64,000 nucleotides of DNA, from NCBI GenBank assembly GCA_900618795.1, contig UYJD01000002.1:231586-295585 (forward strand), written 5' to 3'. The notes beneath the pieces are model-generated. The model made no database searches, was not told the DNA's origin, and saw only the letters and a list, made by a program, of their open reading frames with translations. Below, in pieces: positions 1 to 9,934 of the stretch. The position numbers and the translations under genes were made by a program. How positions within the stretch are numbered: the first letter of the stretch is position 1; the number at the start of each line of letters is the position of its first letter. The stretch comes from Cyanodermella asteris. Taxonomy: Eukaryota > Ascomycota > Lecanoromycetes > Ostropales > Stictidaceae.

Positions 1-1886
1 CAAGCGACCAGCCGCGCATCAAAGCACCTGTATACGACCCAGCGTCACTCCCGAAGCTACCACCTAAGCGAGAAAAGAAGGATGAGCAAGAAGCGCCAGC
101 ACCAGCTCTTCCAACAAGGGGCAAGTCGGCAACTGGGCTGAACAAGGCGATCCACAATGAACCATCTGCGCCATCGCTTCCCACAAGACCAGACAGCGCA
201 GCTCCAGCTCAGCCACCGAGACGTCTTCCGCCAACAACAGTCCCACCCGCTCGTCCGCGACCCGAAAGATCACAAGAACAGAGTAACGGCACAAACGGCG
301 CGAATGGGCATGCGTCTTCCCCCAGTGCAACTGGAGTCGTAACCTTGAATGCGCAGAATTTTGACGCGGTTGTGCTTCATTCTGGAAAGCCGGCTCTTGT
401 GGACTTTTCTGCAAACTTCTGTCACGTTTGCAAAAAGCTGGATCCCACTTATGACGAACTCGGAAACGACTTTGCACACGCGAGCGACCGTCTGGTGATT
501 GGAAGAGTTGACTGCGCTGTGGAGAAGTCTCTGGGGTCTAGGTACAATATTGAGGCCTGGCCTACAATATACTGGTTCGACGGCAAAGGCAGCCCGCCCG
601 AACAATATCCGTACAACTGGGAATACGAGTGGCTTGCGAGGTTTATCGAAGAGAAGACGGGCCTGAAACCGATAAAAGGTTCTTCAGGACAGGGCGCACC
701 ACCCCCAGTACCTCTCGGAACTAGGCCTGATCTATCAGCAATTATGCATTCTAAGCCAAATGCATCCTCAGGAAGACCAGCTGCTTCAGGCCGTTTGCCG
801 ATGATGGGTTGCCTACAGTGTCGCGACTTCTCCGCTGCCGACAACCACGCTGCAAAGTTTCCGAGGCAGAACGTGCGGTCCCTTAGCTCGCTTGCGCGGG
901 AGCTCACGGCACCTTTCGATAATGCTACCGACAAAGCGAGGGTGATATTCACCTGGATGCATCACAACGTAGCATATGACTGTGCTTCGTTCTTCGGCAA
1001 CTGTGTCCGGGGTGTAACACCTGATGAAGTCCTCAGATCTGGTCTCGCCGTTTGTTCAGGGTATGCGGGTCTCTATTCCGATCTCGCGTTGAAGGCCGGG
1101 CTTGAATGTGTCGTTATAGGCGGGCACGGCAAAGGCTACGGGCACAAAGAACTCCAACCTGGTCAAGCCTGTCCTCCTGAGTCTCAAGGCCACGCGTGGA
1201 ATGCGGTCAAGATCGATTTTGGAGGCCCGAACGGCAACGGCCAGTTTTACTGGAAGTTGATAGATCCCTGCTGGGGTGCTGGCCATCTGGCTAATGATAA
1301 ATATGAGAAATCTTTCCATCCCGGTCAATTCACCAACAGCAACATCGACTTTGGCCGCACTCACTTTCCGGAAAATCGCAAACACCAACATCGGGCGGAC
1401 GGCCGTACGATTTCCTGGCAGGAGTATTTCATTGGTGACACAGGCGGCGAGCCTGCCTTCGTGTTTGGCAACATCGCTCCCCGCGAGGGCATCGACCGGG
1501 CTCATATGCTGCCTGCGCTGAAGCGCATTCCCCTGGACCCAGGTGCGCATGCAGCCACTGGTGGGATCGTTCGTTTCCAATTTCAGCGAATATGCGATCA
1601 TTGGAATCCGGAGGTCAACGGTCCGGGCAAGGATCTACTGTACGTGCTGCCAACACAAGACAATGGTAGGAGGGTGCAAATGCCTTTCGAAACTAACGGT
1701 ACATATTGGTGGTGCGACGTGCATGTCAGCAAGCTGGGTAAAAGAGGAGACAAGATCAACATCTGGACAGTCGACTCGATGGCCGGGAAAAGCAGTCGTG
1801 GAATGTCTCGGGACGAATATCTGAGACTGCAACGACAGGGCAATGGCTCAGGAGGAAGTGGACTTGCTAGCTGGGAATTGGTCTAA
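1..1886 (+). CDS. Thioredoxin-like plus transglutaminase-like (kyphoscoliosis-peptidase type) protein, 5' truncated by window edge
   Basis: The reading frame is open from position 3 to the stop at 1886, so the start lies outside the window; the first in-frame codon often taken as a start, at 345, is TTG and not convincing. The visible protein begins with about 110 Pro/Ala/Arg-rich, probably disordered residues. A thioredoxin-like domain follows, with the redox motif CHVC (near 420-431) and a conserved Trp-Pro-Thr (AWPTIYWF). The second half is a transglutaminase-like core: nucleophile Cys in GLAVCSGYAG (near 1052), His in GHAWNAV (near 1191) and Asp in LIDPCWGAG (near 1261), the usual Cys-His-Asp order. 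The C-terminal module is like the fungal kyphoscoliosis-peptidase/Cyk3 type, which acts in cytokinesis or cytoskeletal organisation in known members. Activity here is inferred. No signal peptide can be judged because the N-terminus is missing. The thioredoxin fusion is unusual. Confidence 0.85.
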   Translation, partial: SDQPRIKAPVYDPASLPKLPPKREKKDEQEAPAPALPTRGKSATGLNKAIHNEPSAPSLPTRPDSAAPAQPPRRLPPTTVPPARPRPERSQEQSNGTNGANGHASSPSATGVVTLNAQNFDAVVLHSGKPALVDFSANFCHVCKKLDPTYDELGNDFAHASDRLVIGRVDCAVEKSLGSRYNIEAWPTIYWFDGKGSPPEQYPYNWEYEWLARFIEEKTGLKPIKGSSGQGAPPPVPLGTRPDLSAIMHSKPNASSGRPAASGRLPMMGCLQCRDFSAADNHAAKFPRQNVRSLSSLARELTAPFDNATDKARVIFTWMHHNVAYDCASFFGNCVRGVTPDEVLRSGLAVCSGYAGLYSDLALKAGLECVVIGGHGKGYGHKELQPGQACPPESQGHAWNAVKIDFGGPNGNGQFYWKLIDPCWGAGHLANDKYEKSFHPGQFTNSNIDFGRTHFPENRKHQHRADGRTISWQEYFIGDTGGEPAFVFGNIAPREGIDRAHMLPALKRIPLDPGAHAATGGIVRFQFQRICDHWNPEVNGPGKDLLYVLPTQDNGRRVQMPFETNGTYWWCDVHVSKLGKRGDKINIWTVDSMAGKSSRGMSRDEYLRLQRQGNGSGGSGLASWELV

Positions 1887-3194
1887 TTGCTTGCTAGCTG
1901 GGATTTGCTTTGTGGCAGTTTGCATTGATGCATGCTTATGGGCAGGTAATGCCAAAGAATCTCCTCTCAGGTCCGATTTTACCCTGGGCTACGAAATTAC
2001 GATGAACAGTGAGACGCCCGCTTTTCCTATTGCTCTTGATCGAATTGTGATTGCATATCTCCAATAATTGTCTTCTCCCAATTGAAGTGCCATTGTGCTC
2101 CTCAGAAATCATTCATGTTTGCCACCGACGGACAAGGCTCCTCAATGACACGACGTCAGTGCTCGATAAACACTTCGACTCTAGACTTGCTGCCTTGAGA
2201 AGGCAGCTGCATTTTTGTCAGCTACGATTCGTCTCATTGCCTTTCAAGATTAGATTATACAAATCTGCTCAAGCACATCGTCAGGTAGACGTCAAGCCCT
2301 TCCAGGTCTCGGGTAGCATAACCTTCGACAGAACGTCTCGAACTGCAAATCGCGCACAACCAACAACCGTACAAGAAAAGCATGTAGCGAGATGGATCCT
2401 GGAACCCATCGCGAGGATACGGCGACGTCTGGCTCATTCTTTGACCGAGAAGCGCGATCTTTATTTGTATGTTTTGGCGAAAGGGGGGAGAGATGACTTT
2501 CAACGCTGTTCTGGAAAGACTATGTATTATGTTGCGCGGGCAATGCAGTCGATACGCGTTGCTATCCCTCTGTGTGAAGATCAAAACCGGAACTGTGGGT
2601 ATATATTTGATATTCGGATCTTTAGTTCTCACGTCTTACGGGCTTCCAGCAAATACAGGGCGGTAGAGGCCTGGCTGTAATTGACACTCATTGGCGTAGC
2701 GCTTCGCTCAGCGGTTTAGTGGCTGGCAAATGTGTACCTCTACATTCGGCGGTTGAATTTTTGTTTGGTCTCCTTATCACCTGGGACACTGGTTCGATTC
2801 TCGATCTGCTCTTGCTTTTTGTCATCCTTTTGCTGCATGTTGGTTTCGCGCGCAGGTGGAAAGCGTGCTAGGTGGGGGATGTTGTGGCCAGTAAATCCTT
2901 TGGCCGTCTTGATGCGACCTGTGTGAGTCAGGGAACAGTAAATGGGCAAGTGAAGCGGTAGGTGAATGGAGCAGAGCTTGCACACGCTGCTGCATCTGTC
3001 CAGCTTGATTTTGTTCGCTTGCATCTTTCGTGGCACGCTGCTTGCCTGGTCTACAACACAACGTTTGAATATCCTGAGGTGACCAAATCTGTCTTTCACA
3101 TTTTTCAATCTTCTTGAAAGATTACGTCTTTGACAGTAGCATCCTAACAAGCACGAGAAATGCAATCAGCTCATCCACATCTCAGGAGAATGAT
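1887..3194. other. Intergenic, no supported gene
   Basis: A 209-codon open frame at 2051-2680 on the plus strand has no recognisable motif, and an equally long one lies opposite to it. I treat both as chance. Nothing else is visible. Confidence 0.5.
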
Positions 3195-4042
3195 ATGGAG
3201 GCGCACTTCAAGTCTGCGATAACCACCAAAGCTCGTCTGCGTCGTAGATTTGTTCACGAAGCGTGGGCACATTCGCTGAGCATGATGAAGACCGCATTTA
3301 TCCACACAAGCAGATCGTGGAACAAGTTACGGGCGATCGAGTTCGAGAACGAGCTCCGTGAGATCGTTTCAGTATTTCTTGACGATCTAATTAGCGATGC
3401 CGGAGACCTCATACAGCGGGGCGAGGAGCGCCTGGTGTCAATGCCACGAGTACAGGCTGATGTTGTCATGGCTGGACAAACCCCGGGTCCTGGACAGCAT
3501 CAATTGGCTCTGCCCATCCGGTCGACTACCGGCAATTCTTCAAGCCCCAGCAGTCATTCCAAGAGCATTCCTGAGGCTGATAGCCAAGCTCAACAGATCA
3601 ATCGGATTGTAGCTTTCCAAAATGACATCTGGGACAATTTTGAGCTCGGTTGACAGTTGCTCCTACAACTCATAGCGCTTCTGTCGCATCTTGCGATGTG
3701 CAGGTAAGATAGCTGGCCGCGTCCGGTGCAAGTCAGCGGTCTCGGGACGACATTGGAGAAAGCCAAGCGAACACCTGATTGCAAGGACATCCAGAGTATT
3801 TCCGATGTTGTGTGCGTATGGGCAATTGAGCGAAGAGTCACCCCGGCAAACCCGGAGCTCTCGACGTTTGAACACCTCCTGAAATACCTCAAAGAGACGC
3901 CAGAGTTTGCAGACTCCAAGAGCGCACGTAAAGGTGAGCATCGGTAATTTTACGGCTTGAAGTACTGATGATAATGTGGAAACTCTCATTGGTCGGGTCA
4001 GTGCATTGGTGGTCGCGGATGGCACTGAAGATGCTTCGGTAG
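3195..4042 (+). CDS. Candidate three-exon gene of unknown function
   Basis: I do not recognise this gene and the model is tentative. Exon 1 starts at ATG 3195 and encodes about 150 residues, first helical and basic (KARLRRRFVHEAWAHSL), then a Ser/Pro/Gln-rich tail ending near FQNDIWDNFEL. A possible intron runs from GTTGAC at about 3648 to AG at 3732. Exon 2 (3733-3933) has coding-like composition (STFEHLLKYLKETPEF). It ends at a good donor GGTGAGC, and a 68-nt intron (3934-4001) contains TACTGAT and ends in CAG. The last exon is very short and stops at 4042. The exon 2 donor and branch site are the best evidence; the first acceptor is weak. It could also be a decayed gene. RNA-seq reads across 3648-3732 would settle it. 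Confidence 0.35.
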
Positions 4043-4758
4043 CACCTTGTCCAAGAGGCGAGTGTCATAAAGGCTTCTGAACCGGATGTTTCTGGACCAA
4101 CGGCAACGCCATTTATGACGGATATGAAGAAGTTTCTGCAAATAAATTGTTGTCGTCTCAAACCAGGCCCTTTGCCGCCCATACAAAGTGAGCATGGAAC
4201 AGCCAGCATGTTCGGTCCTGCACGTCTCTTTGCGGTGCTCTCGTGATTCTGTGTGTATTCCATGATAAGTAGATACTTCGTGAAACGCGAAGTCAACAGG
4301 TCGTCGGCGTTGTTAGAAGGCGCGTTGCTTGCGGGCACGTGACCTCGTAGTATTTAGCTCTTTACGAGCTCAGTTTTACTCTTTTTGAATTTATCATCCT
4401 TGAAATCGCCTACGATAAGGCTTGTTTGATCACTTATTTGTTCTCTCGATTGGCTGTTTGAGCCTCACCGAAGTGCCTTGCCCAGACCTTACGGTCTGCG
4501 ACCCTCCGACCAGCCGAGGCTTATTAGCGTCCCGAGCCGAGGCATCCTAACCTCATGCCGCTTTGTTTGTAGATGTAGCTTTGTACACTGAACGAGATAC
4601 GCCAACATCGACTTCGAGGGTTTAATTCCAATGTGTTCTTTTGTTTGATACCACAAGAAAATCCATAAATCTAGATTGCGTCGTAATATTATTCCTCGCA
4701 GAGTCGGACACACCGTTGATCCATATCGGCCATTTTCCGACGATCCATCAGCTCAGCC
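4043..4758. other. Intergenic, upstream of the thioesterase gene
   Basis: No open frame with coding character is visible. The segment is the presumed promoter and 5' leader of the thioesterase gene that starts at 4759. Confidence 0.5.
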
Positions 4759-5919
4759 ATGCCTCATCCCACAGTTGCAGCTTCCACAGCTCTCAAACCT
4801 CTCTCGTCCAATGTTTTCGAGTCCCTCTACGCCATTGAAGGCCAAGGTGGTGGTAGGACACTAGGCTTCGGCGGCTGGACCATGGCCTTCGGCCTCCACG
4901 CCGCCTGGTCCTCCCTGTCCGACACTCAACACCATCTACGGCTGTACTCCTGCCTGGGCACCTTCCTGGGTCCCTCAAACATGACTCAGAAACTCATCGC
5001 CACGACGAACACGCTACGGGATACCCGGACGTTTGCAACCAGACATGTGCTCGTCTCCCAGCCTCAAGCCGATGGATCGTCGCGAATCGTTATGAGTTTG
5101 ACGGCAGACTTTATGAAGCCGGAGCCAGGAGCATTCTTGAAGTATGCTGCCAAGCCGCTGAGAGACTATAGCCTGCCGGAGAGTGAGGGAGTATTGACGT
5201 GGGAGCAGATTGAGAAGAAAGCTAGGAAGGCGGGGGTGGAAGAGGATCGGATCACGATTGACAGGGAGGGTAGGAAGCACTTCTTTGCCAAGTACGATCA
5301 GAGAACCCCGATCGAAGGGTTTGGAGGGCAAAGTGCGAAAAGCTTGATCGCGACTGATGTGAGGTTGCCGATGGATGCGGAGGAGCCCACGGCGAAGAGC
5401 CAAGCGGAATGGTACAGGCCGAAGGTCAGAATGAGCTCGTACAGTAAGTCTGGGTCTCACTGTCCTCGAGGTATCAGAGCGCTCCTCGGTGTCTGCTACT
5501 AGCTGCGCTCGCTCTCGGACACCTGCCTTCATCTCATGTCGCTGTCATGCATTCTTGATCGCACCGAGCCTGTGCGACGCCATATGTAATTATATAACCT
5601 TGCTGACTTCCTTCCAGTCGAAACTCTACTCAACATTCCCTACATCTTGGACTCCCAAATCGCCGCCGACGCAGGTGACTTGAATCGCATCGACTGGCGG
5701 AACGAAGCAGCAGCCTGTAGCAGCCTCGAATTTGCCCTCAGGGTCTTTGTCAACGAGCTCGACTTCAACGATTGGATCTTGAATGAGAACAAATCTGTGG
5801 CTGCCGGCGTGGGCAGGACTTTCCAAGAATCATGCTTATTCGACCGAAGCGGCAACATGCTTGTCATGCTAAGCGAGCAATGCGTACTGAGACCGAAGAA
5901 GGAATTTGCCAGGATATGA
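4759..5919 (+). CDS. Acyl-CoA thioesterase, TesB-like double-hotdog type
   Basis: Two exons, 4759-5443 and 5618-5919, flank a 174-nt intron with donor GTAAGT, branch TGCTGAC and acceptor TTCCAG; the joined protein has 328 residues. The first hotdog shows the family pattern GGWTMAFGLHAAW followed by RDTRTFATRHVLVSQ. The second shows SSLEFALRVFV, DWILNENKS and FDRSGNMLVMLSEQCVLR. Known members hydrolyse acyl-CoA to free fatty acid and CoA, often in peroxisomes or mitochondria. The Gln of the TesB Asp-Gln-Thr triad appears kept (SEQ), but the Asp of the usual SLDHA is Glu here (SLEFA) and the next His is Phe. This is therefore a divergent paralog whose activity is uncertain. No PTS1 ends the protein. 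It lies a few kb from an acyl-CoA oxidase gene, which fits fatty-acid metabolism but may be chance. Confidence 0.85.
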
Positions 5920-6571
5920 GCCGCTGCTCTTGGCTGGGGAAAAGCTGATCGAGTGAATGCTTGATCCCACTGGCCTGACAGGATGGATTCGAGCAGCTTT
6001 CATGTATGTGCCAGGCGACAGAGGGCCTGTCACAGTATGACGCGGCTGGACGTGCTCGCGTCCAGTTGGACAGGATGAATGCGAGGGTCATGATCCTTTG
6101 CTTGAGAATATGAGGGGGCCTGACTTGGCAAGTAAGCATCAGCGATTCAACATCCTGCGGAGAGCTGAGATGCAACACACCCCGGAGGTGTATACAACAG
6201 CTGACCGTGTTCACGTCAGAATCATTCCAAACGGAGCACCAAGTCGCTTCTCGCGATGATTTCCAGATAGAAACATTTACGTCAGACCTCCAGCTTGGCG
6301 ATGACTCCAAGTCGCGACTCAACCACTGACAATCGAGCGGCTCCACGGGATAAATGGCCAAGAGTAAGCCTCATCAGCTACCCCGGCTCCAAACGTGAGC
6401 AGTCAGCCTCACACCATGTCCGTCGCGTATGCCTAACTCGAGTGCCCCATTCCGGTCTCAGTACTGTGTTTCTGACCATAAATACCGACCTCCTCCCTTC
6501 GAGCCTGCTGCCATGCCACCGAAACATTCCTCTCGCAGCATTGCTCCAAGTCCAATACAAGTCCGGCCATT
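5920..6571. other. Intergenic, no supported gene
   Basis: No coding-like frame is seen. The last 200 bases presumably hold the promoter of the small secreted protein gene. Confidence 0.5.
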
Positions 6572-6825
6572 ATGAAGTTCAGCCTCGCATCTGCCCTCAC
6601 CTTCCTCCTGGTGGCTTCTGTCCAGGCACAAAACTGCGCTCTTTTCAACACGCCCTGCTCGCCCGAAGGCAAAGAATTGTGCTCGTGTGATCGACGTGGA
6701 ATCGTAAGTGCGATTGGTCGACATGATCGAAAAAACGAAGCTGACATCGAGTCTCAAAGAACGTGTGCAAGAAGGGAGGCGATGGGCAATTGAGATGGGC
6801 CACTACTGGCAGGCTCTGCCAATAA
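6572..6825 (+). CDS. Small secreted cysteine-rich protein (65 aa), effector-like
   Basis: Two exons, 6572-6703 and 6760-6825, are separated by a 56-nt intron (GTAAGT donor, GCTGAC branch, AAAG acceptor). The second exon is too short to be found as an open frame alone. The first 20 residues form a clear signal peptide (MKFSLASALTFLLVASVQAQ) with an AQA-like cleavage context. The mature part is about 45 residues with six cysteines, arranged as NC, PCS, CSC, VC and LC, enough for three disulfides. Length, leader and cysteine content are those of fungal secreted effectors or antimicrobial-type small proteins. No known family is recognised, so the role is inferred only from architecture. It stands alone, with no paralog in the window. 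Confidence 0.75.
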
Positions 6826-7314
6826 AGTGGTTCGGCAACTAGTCTCGCTTCAATTACGGGATTGGGTGTGACATGAGACGGCAACGCAAGCAGTCTAGAG
6901 ATGGAGAAGAGCAATATCAAAAAGCTGAGATCCGAGTCTCTTCAGGGCATCGATATATGGGTCCAAGACCAATACCATCGTATCTGAGTGCTCGTAGCTG
7001 ACCAGGACCTTCTTCTTGTGACTGCACTGCGACAATAAAACCCCCCAGAACATGTCCATTGCATCATGGGACACTTTTACCGGAAGTGAGACGTAGTCAC
7101 GTCCAGATGCACCAGATCCAAGTCACGTAGTCGACAAAGGTGAAAAACATGGGCTCCAAACAGTTGGAGCTGGGATCGGCCGTCGCATGATTGATACTCC
7201 GGACTGCATGCACCTTGTAAAGATCTCGCGCTTCTTCCCCCGTTTGCTTGATCCTGATGCGAAAAAGTCATCAAGGACGGGCTAAAAAGAGAAAGTCAAA
7301 AGAGCAAAATTTTT
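6826..7314. other. Intergenic between the secreted protein gene and the tRNA locus
   Basis: No coding frame is supported. On the minus strand, just beyond the tRNA locus, the first T-runs appear (A-runs on the plus strand around 7300-7314), which would serve as RNA polymerase III terminator for the tRNA unit. Confidence 0.5.
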
Positions 7315-7361
7315 GGTCGACGTCAGGAATTGAACCTGCATGTGTGATTTTGTGTGGAATC
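7315..7361 (-). pseudogene. tRNA 3'-half remnant directly behind tRNA-Lys
   Basis: On the minus strand the sequence holds a perfect 5-bp TGATT/AATCA stem. A T-arm-like hairpin CAGG/CCTG follows, around the loop TTCAATT, and then CGTCGACC as a 3' acceptor strand. GGTTCAATTCC matches the B-box pattern of tRNA genes with one change. No D-arm or matching 5' acceptor strand precedes it, because tRNA-Lys begins immediately upstream. It therefore looks like the 3' half of a second tRNA. There is no TTTT between it and tRNA-Lys, so both could be in one Pol III transcript. Confidence 0.5.
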
Positions 7362-7362
7362 A

Positions 7363-7447
7363 GCCCAACGCGGGAGTCGAACACGCAACCTTTCGATTGT
7401 CCTCTCGTGTAAGAGTCGAATGCTCTAGCCGATTGAGCTAGCCGGGC
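7363..7447 (-). tRNA. tRNA-Lys (anticodon CTT) with 12-nt intron
   Basis: Read on the minus strand, the cloverleaf is complete: acceptor GCCCGGC/GTTGGGC (two G-U pairs), D stem GCTC/GAGC and anticodon stem TTCGA/TCGAA. The T arm is GCGTG/CCCGC around TTCGACT with one mismatch. The anticodon loop reads C-T-CTT-A, and a 12-nt intron (CACGAGAGGACA) follows the base 3' to the anticodon, the canonical position. AGAG in the intron can pair with the anticodon loop as expected for the splicing endonuclease substrate. The codon read is AAG. Confidence 0.92.
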
Positions 7448-7775
7448 CATGCGACCAATTTGCAATGAACCTTTCAGTGCTTACAAACAAATATATTCCC
7501 AACAAAATCAAGCCTACGCTTTTTCGTCTCGCTCCGGACACAGCTGATGAGATCCGGGCATAGCAGGCGATCAAGTCACATCCAGAAATTCGCGGAGTGC
7601 CTTACATTGCAAGCTTCAATTCGCAAGAATATCCTTAGCACATACGCACACAACTTGAAACGCCGACATAGATTTTCGGATCAAATTAATTTAAGATCTC
7701 GTCAGCATATCCCTCCCAATTCTAATCTAGAAGTCTACATCTATATACAAGAATGAACGAAAGGACGTCGGCCGT
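7448..7775. other. Short intergenic stretch, AT-rich
   Basis: It lies between tRNA-Lys and the 3' end of the acyl-CoA oxidase gene. It contains an AT-rich part near 7680-7760, probably the 3' untranslated region of the oxidase. No gene is seen. Confidence 0.5.
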
Positions 7776-9934
7776 TTACAATTTCGCACCAAACTTTTGT
7801 CGCTCATCCTTCTTGACGAGGACCTCAGAGTCGGGGTAAGGGTCAATCGTCAACGCGTTCAACGGGTTCAGCTGGCTGGCGCGGTGGAACATGTCCTCGT
7901 ACACCTTGCCGTCTTCGCGGCCCAAACTGCTGTCGAGCTGCCAATCGGGGAACGCCCAGGCATCGACCAAGCGCACGGCGTGGGGTCGGATCTCCTTGAG
8001 CAAAGTCATGACGGCCTTTGTGCGCGCAAGCTGGATCTGTCTGACGGTTGTGGCGGAGGATGTGAAGAACTCGCTTGCCTCCTTCTCTAGCGTGTGCAGG
8101 GAGTAGAGGCGGAAGAGCTTGTGCATGAGTGTTCGTGTCTCCTGGTCAAGCGTGTCGGCGCGTCCGCCCGGCTGCAGTGCCTCGTAGAAGTTCTTGACGA
8201 CGAGGTACTGGCTGTGTGCGGTGGAGAGTCTCCAGAAGTCGACGAGCAGACTGTTCCAAGATTGCTTCTCCTCGTCACGGTGCTTCAAGGCTTCGAAGGT
8301 TAGGAAAGCTGCTCGCCAGGCGAATGCTTCAACAATGTCCTCGTCCTTGCCGAGAACATCGAATGCGGCACCCATATCCCGTCGGTCGAGGAAGTTCTTC
8401 AGGATACGAGAAGTGTCATTGTCGGTGGCCTTGCCGGACAGTACAGCACGGGCAGACTTCAACAAATATCGGGCAACCTGCTGGGTAAGCATATAGTTGT
8501 CGCCCTCCCAAGTAATGGTCGGCAGATAGTCCGCGTACCAACTGCCGATACCAGAGAAAGACGAATAACCGTGACCACCGCATGTCTTGCGGCACATCTC
8601 AAGACCTTCAGCTGCGATAGTGGACGAGAGAGCCTTGAGACCACACGATGTAGCGTGGAGATCGGCTAGGACATCAGCGCCTGGGTTCAGCTCCTCGGGT
8701 CCAGCTCCACGCTTCTTGCTTCCCGACGAGGCTTTGCCAGCGTCCGACTTCATCTGTCGCTGATTGGCAGCGTACAGATCCATCATACCCTGTCCGGTGA
8801 AGTGAAGAGCGAAAGTGGCAGCCAAAAGCGGGAACAGCCGCTGCTGGACCATTGTGTAGTTGAGAACCTGGTTCTCGCCAGTCTCCCACTCTTTAGCATC
8901 GCGATCCTGGAATTGACGACGGACGCTGCAATATCTTGTAGCGATAGTGACACCACGAGCCAGGACCGATCCAGATTCCAAGACAATGTGTGATCGCACC
9001 CACGTCAGAGTACCGTAGACGAGCGAGGCGTTGCGAGGGCGAATGTACTTGTTGGTGTTGGGGTCGACACCTGAGAAGCGGGCAAGCATGTTGACGTGAG
9101 GGACCTTGACGTGGTTGAGGAGGAGGAAACCATTGTCCATGGTGCTGCATCCATTAGCACTCTCTCACATAGGCGTGGCAAACCTGACAACACTCACTTG
9201 TAACCGAACTTGGGACCGATATCGCCGACGTGGATGTTCTCCAGCGGCTCATGTGTCTTGAGATCTCTGATGTGCACGACGAAAGGATGAGGACCATAGT
9301 TCTTGCCCTCGATGAACAGTTGGGCCATAACCACGGCGTGGTTTGCCGTTCGTCCCAAACTTCCAATCCACCACTTGGCAGCGGTCAAACTGGGTGAGTG
9401 GATAGTGAAGGTCTTGTCGTCCGGGTTCCACGTCGCCGTCGTCTCCAAACCTCTGACGTTGCTACCGTGACCAAGCTCAGTCTGAGCATAGCAACCAATG
9501 TATTCGTACTTTTCCGCCTTCTCCAAGAACAACTTGTGCTGCTCAGGCGTACCCTGATCCCTCAAAGTGATCAAAAACATACTGGCGTGGAGACCGTATG
9601 GACCAGGCTCGCTGATCAAGCCTGTGGCTGTCTCGTAGTCGTCCAGATTCCAGCCATGCTTGACGGACAGCTGCCTGAGCCTCTTTGCGCGGGCCAGTGC
9701 ACGTTGGAAGCGCTCAACACGGCCATCGAAGTAGTTGTTGCTCTTGTCGAAGACTGGATCGGCCTGCAGGACCTTCAAGATCTCATCTCGCTTGTTGATG
9801 ACCTCTTTTGTGAATAGGAATTCGGACAGCTTCTCAACATTGAGATTGCTCTGACCGCGCTCTTGGGCGAGTAGCTGGGATCCCTGCGGACCGGCGGGGA
9901 TCAAGTTCTTGACCCAGGAAGGAGTGGGGGCCAT
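7776..9934 (-). CDS. POX1: Peroxisomal acyl-CoA oxidase
   Basis: Exons 9934-9198 and 9144-7776 join across a 53-nt intron (GTGAGT donor, TGCAG acceptor) to give 701 residues, normal for the family. The N-terminal half carries the FAD and substrate dehydrogenase fold, with GCYAQTELGHGSNV and the conserved segment KFGYNTMDNGF restored exactly at the splice. The C-terminal half has KTCGGHGYS and the catalytic glutamate in the segment ITWEGDN. The last residues are GAKL, whose AKL end is a peroxisomal PTS1. The enzyme makes trans-2-enoyl-CoA and hydrogen peroxide in the first step of peroxisomal beta-oxidation. The symbol follows the yeast enzyme; fungi often have several paralogs, so orthology to POX1 is not proven. 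Confidence 0.95.

Noticed and set aside
2051-2680. 209-codon plus-strand frame after the transglutaminase gene
   Set aside because: No motif, codon use looks random, and an equally long frame lies on the opposite strand.
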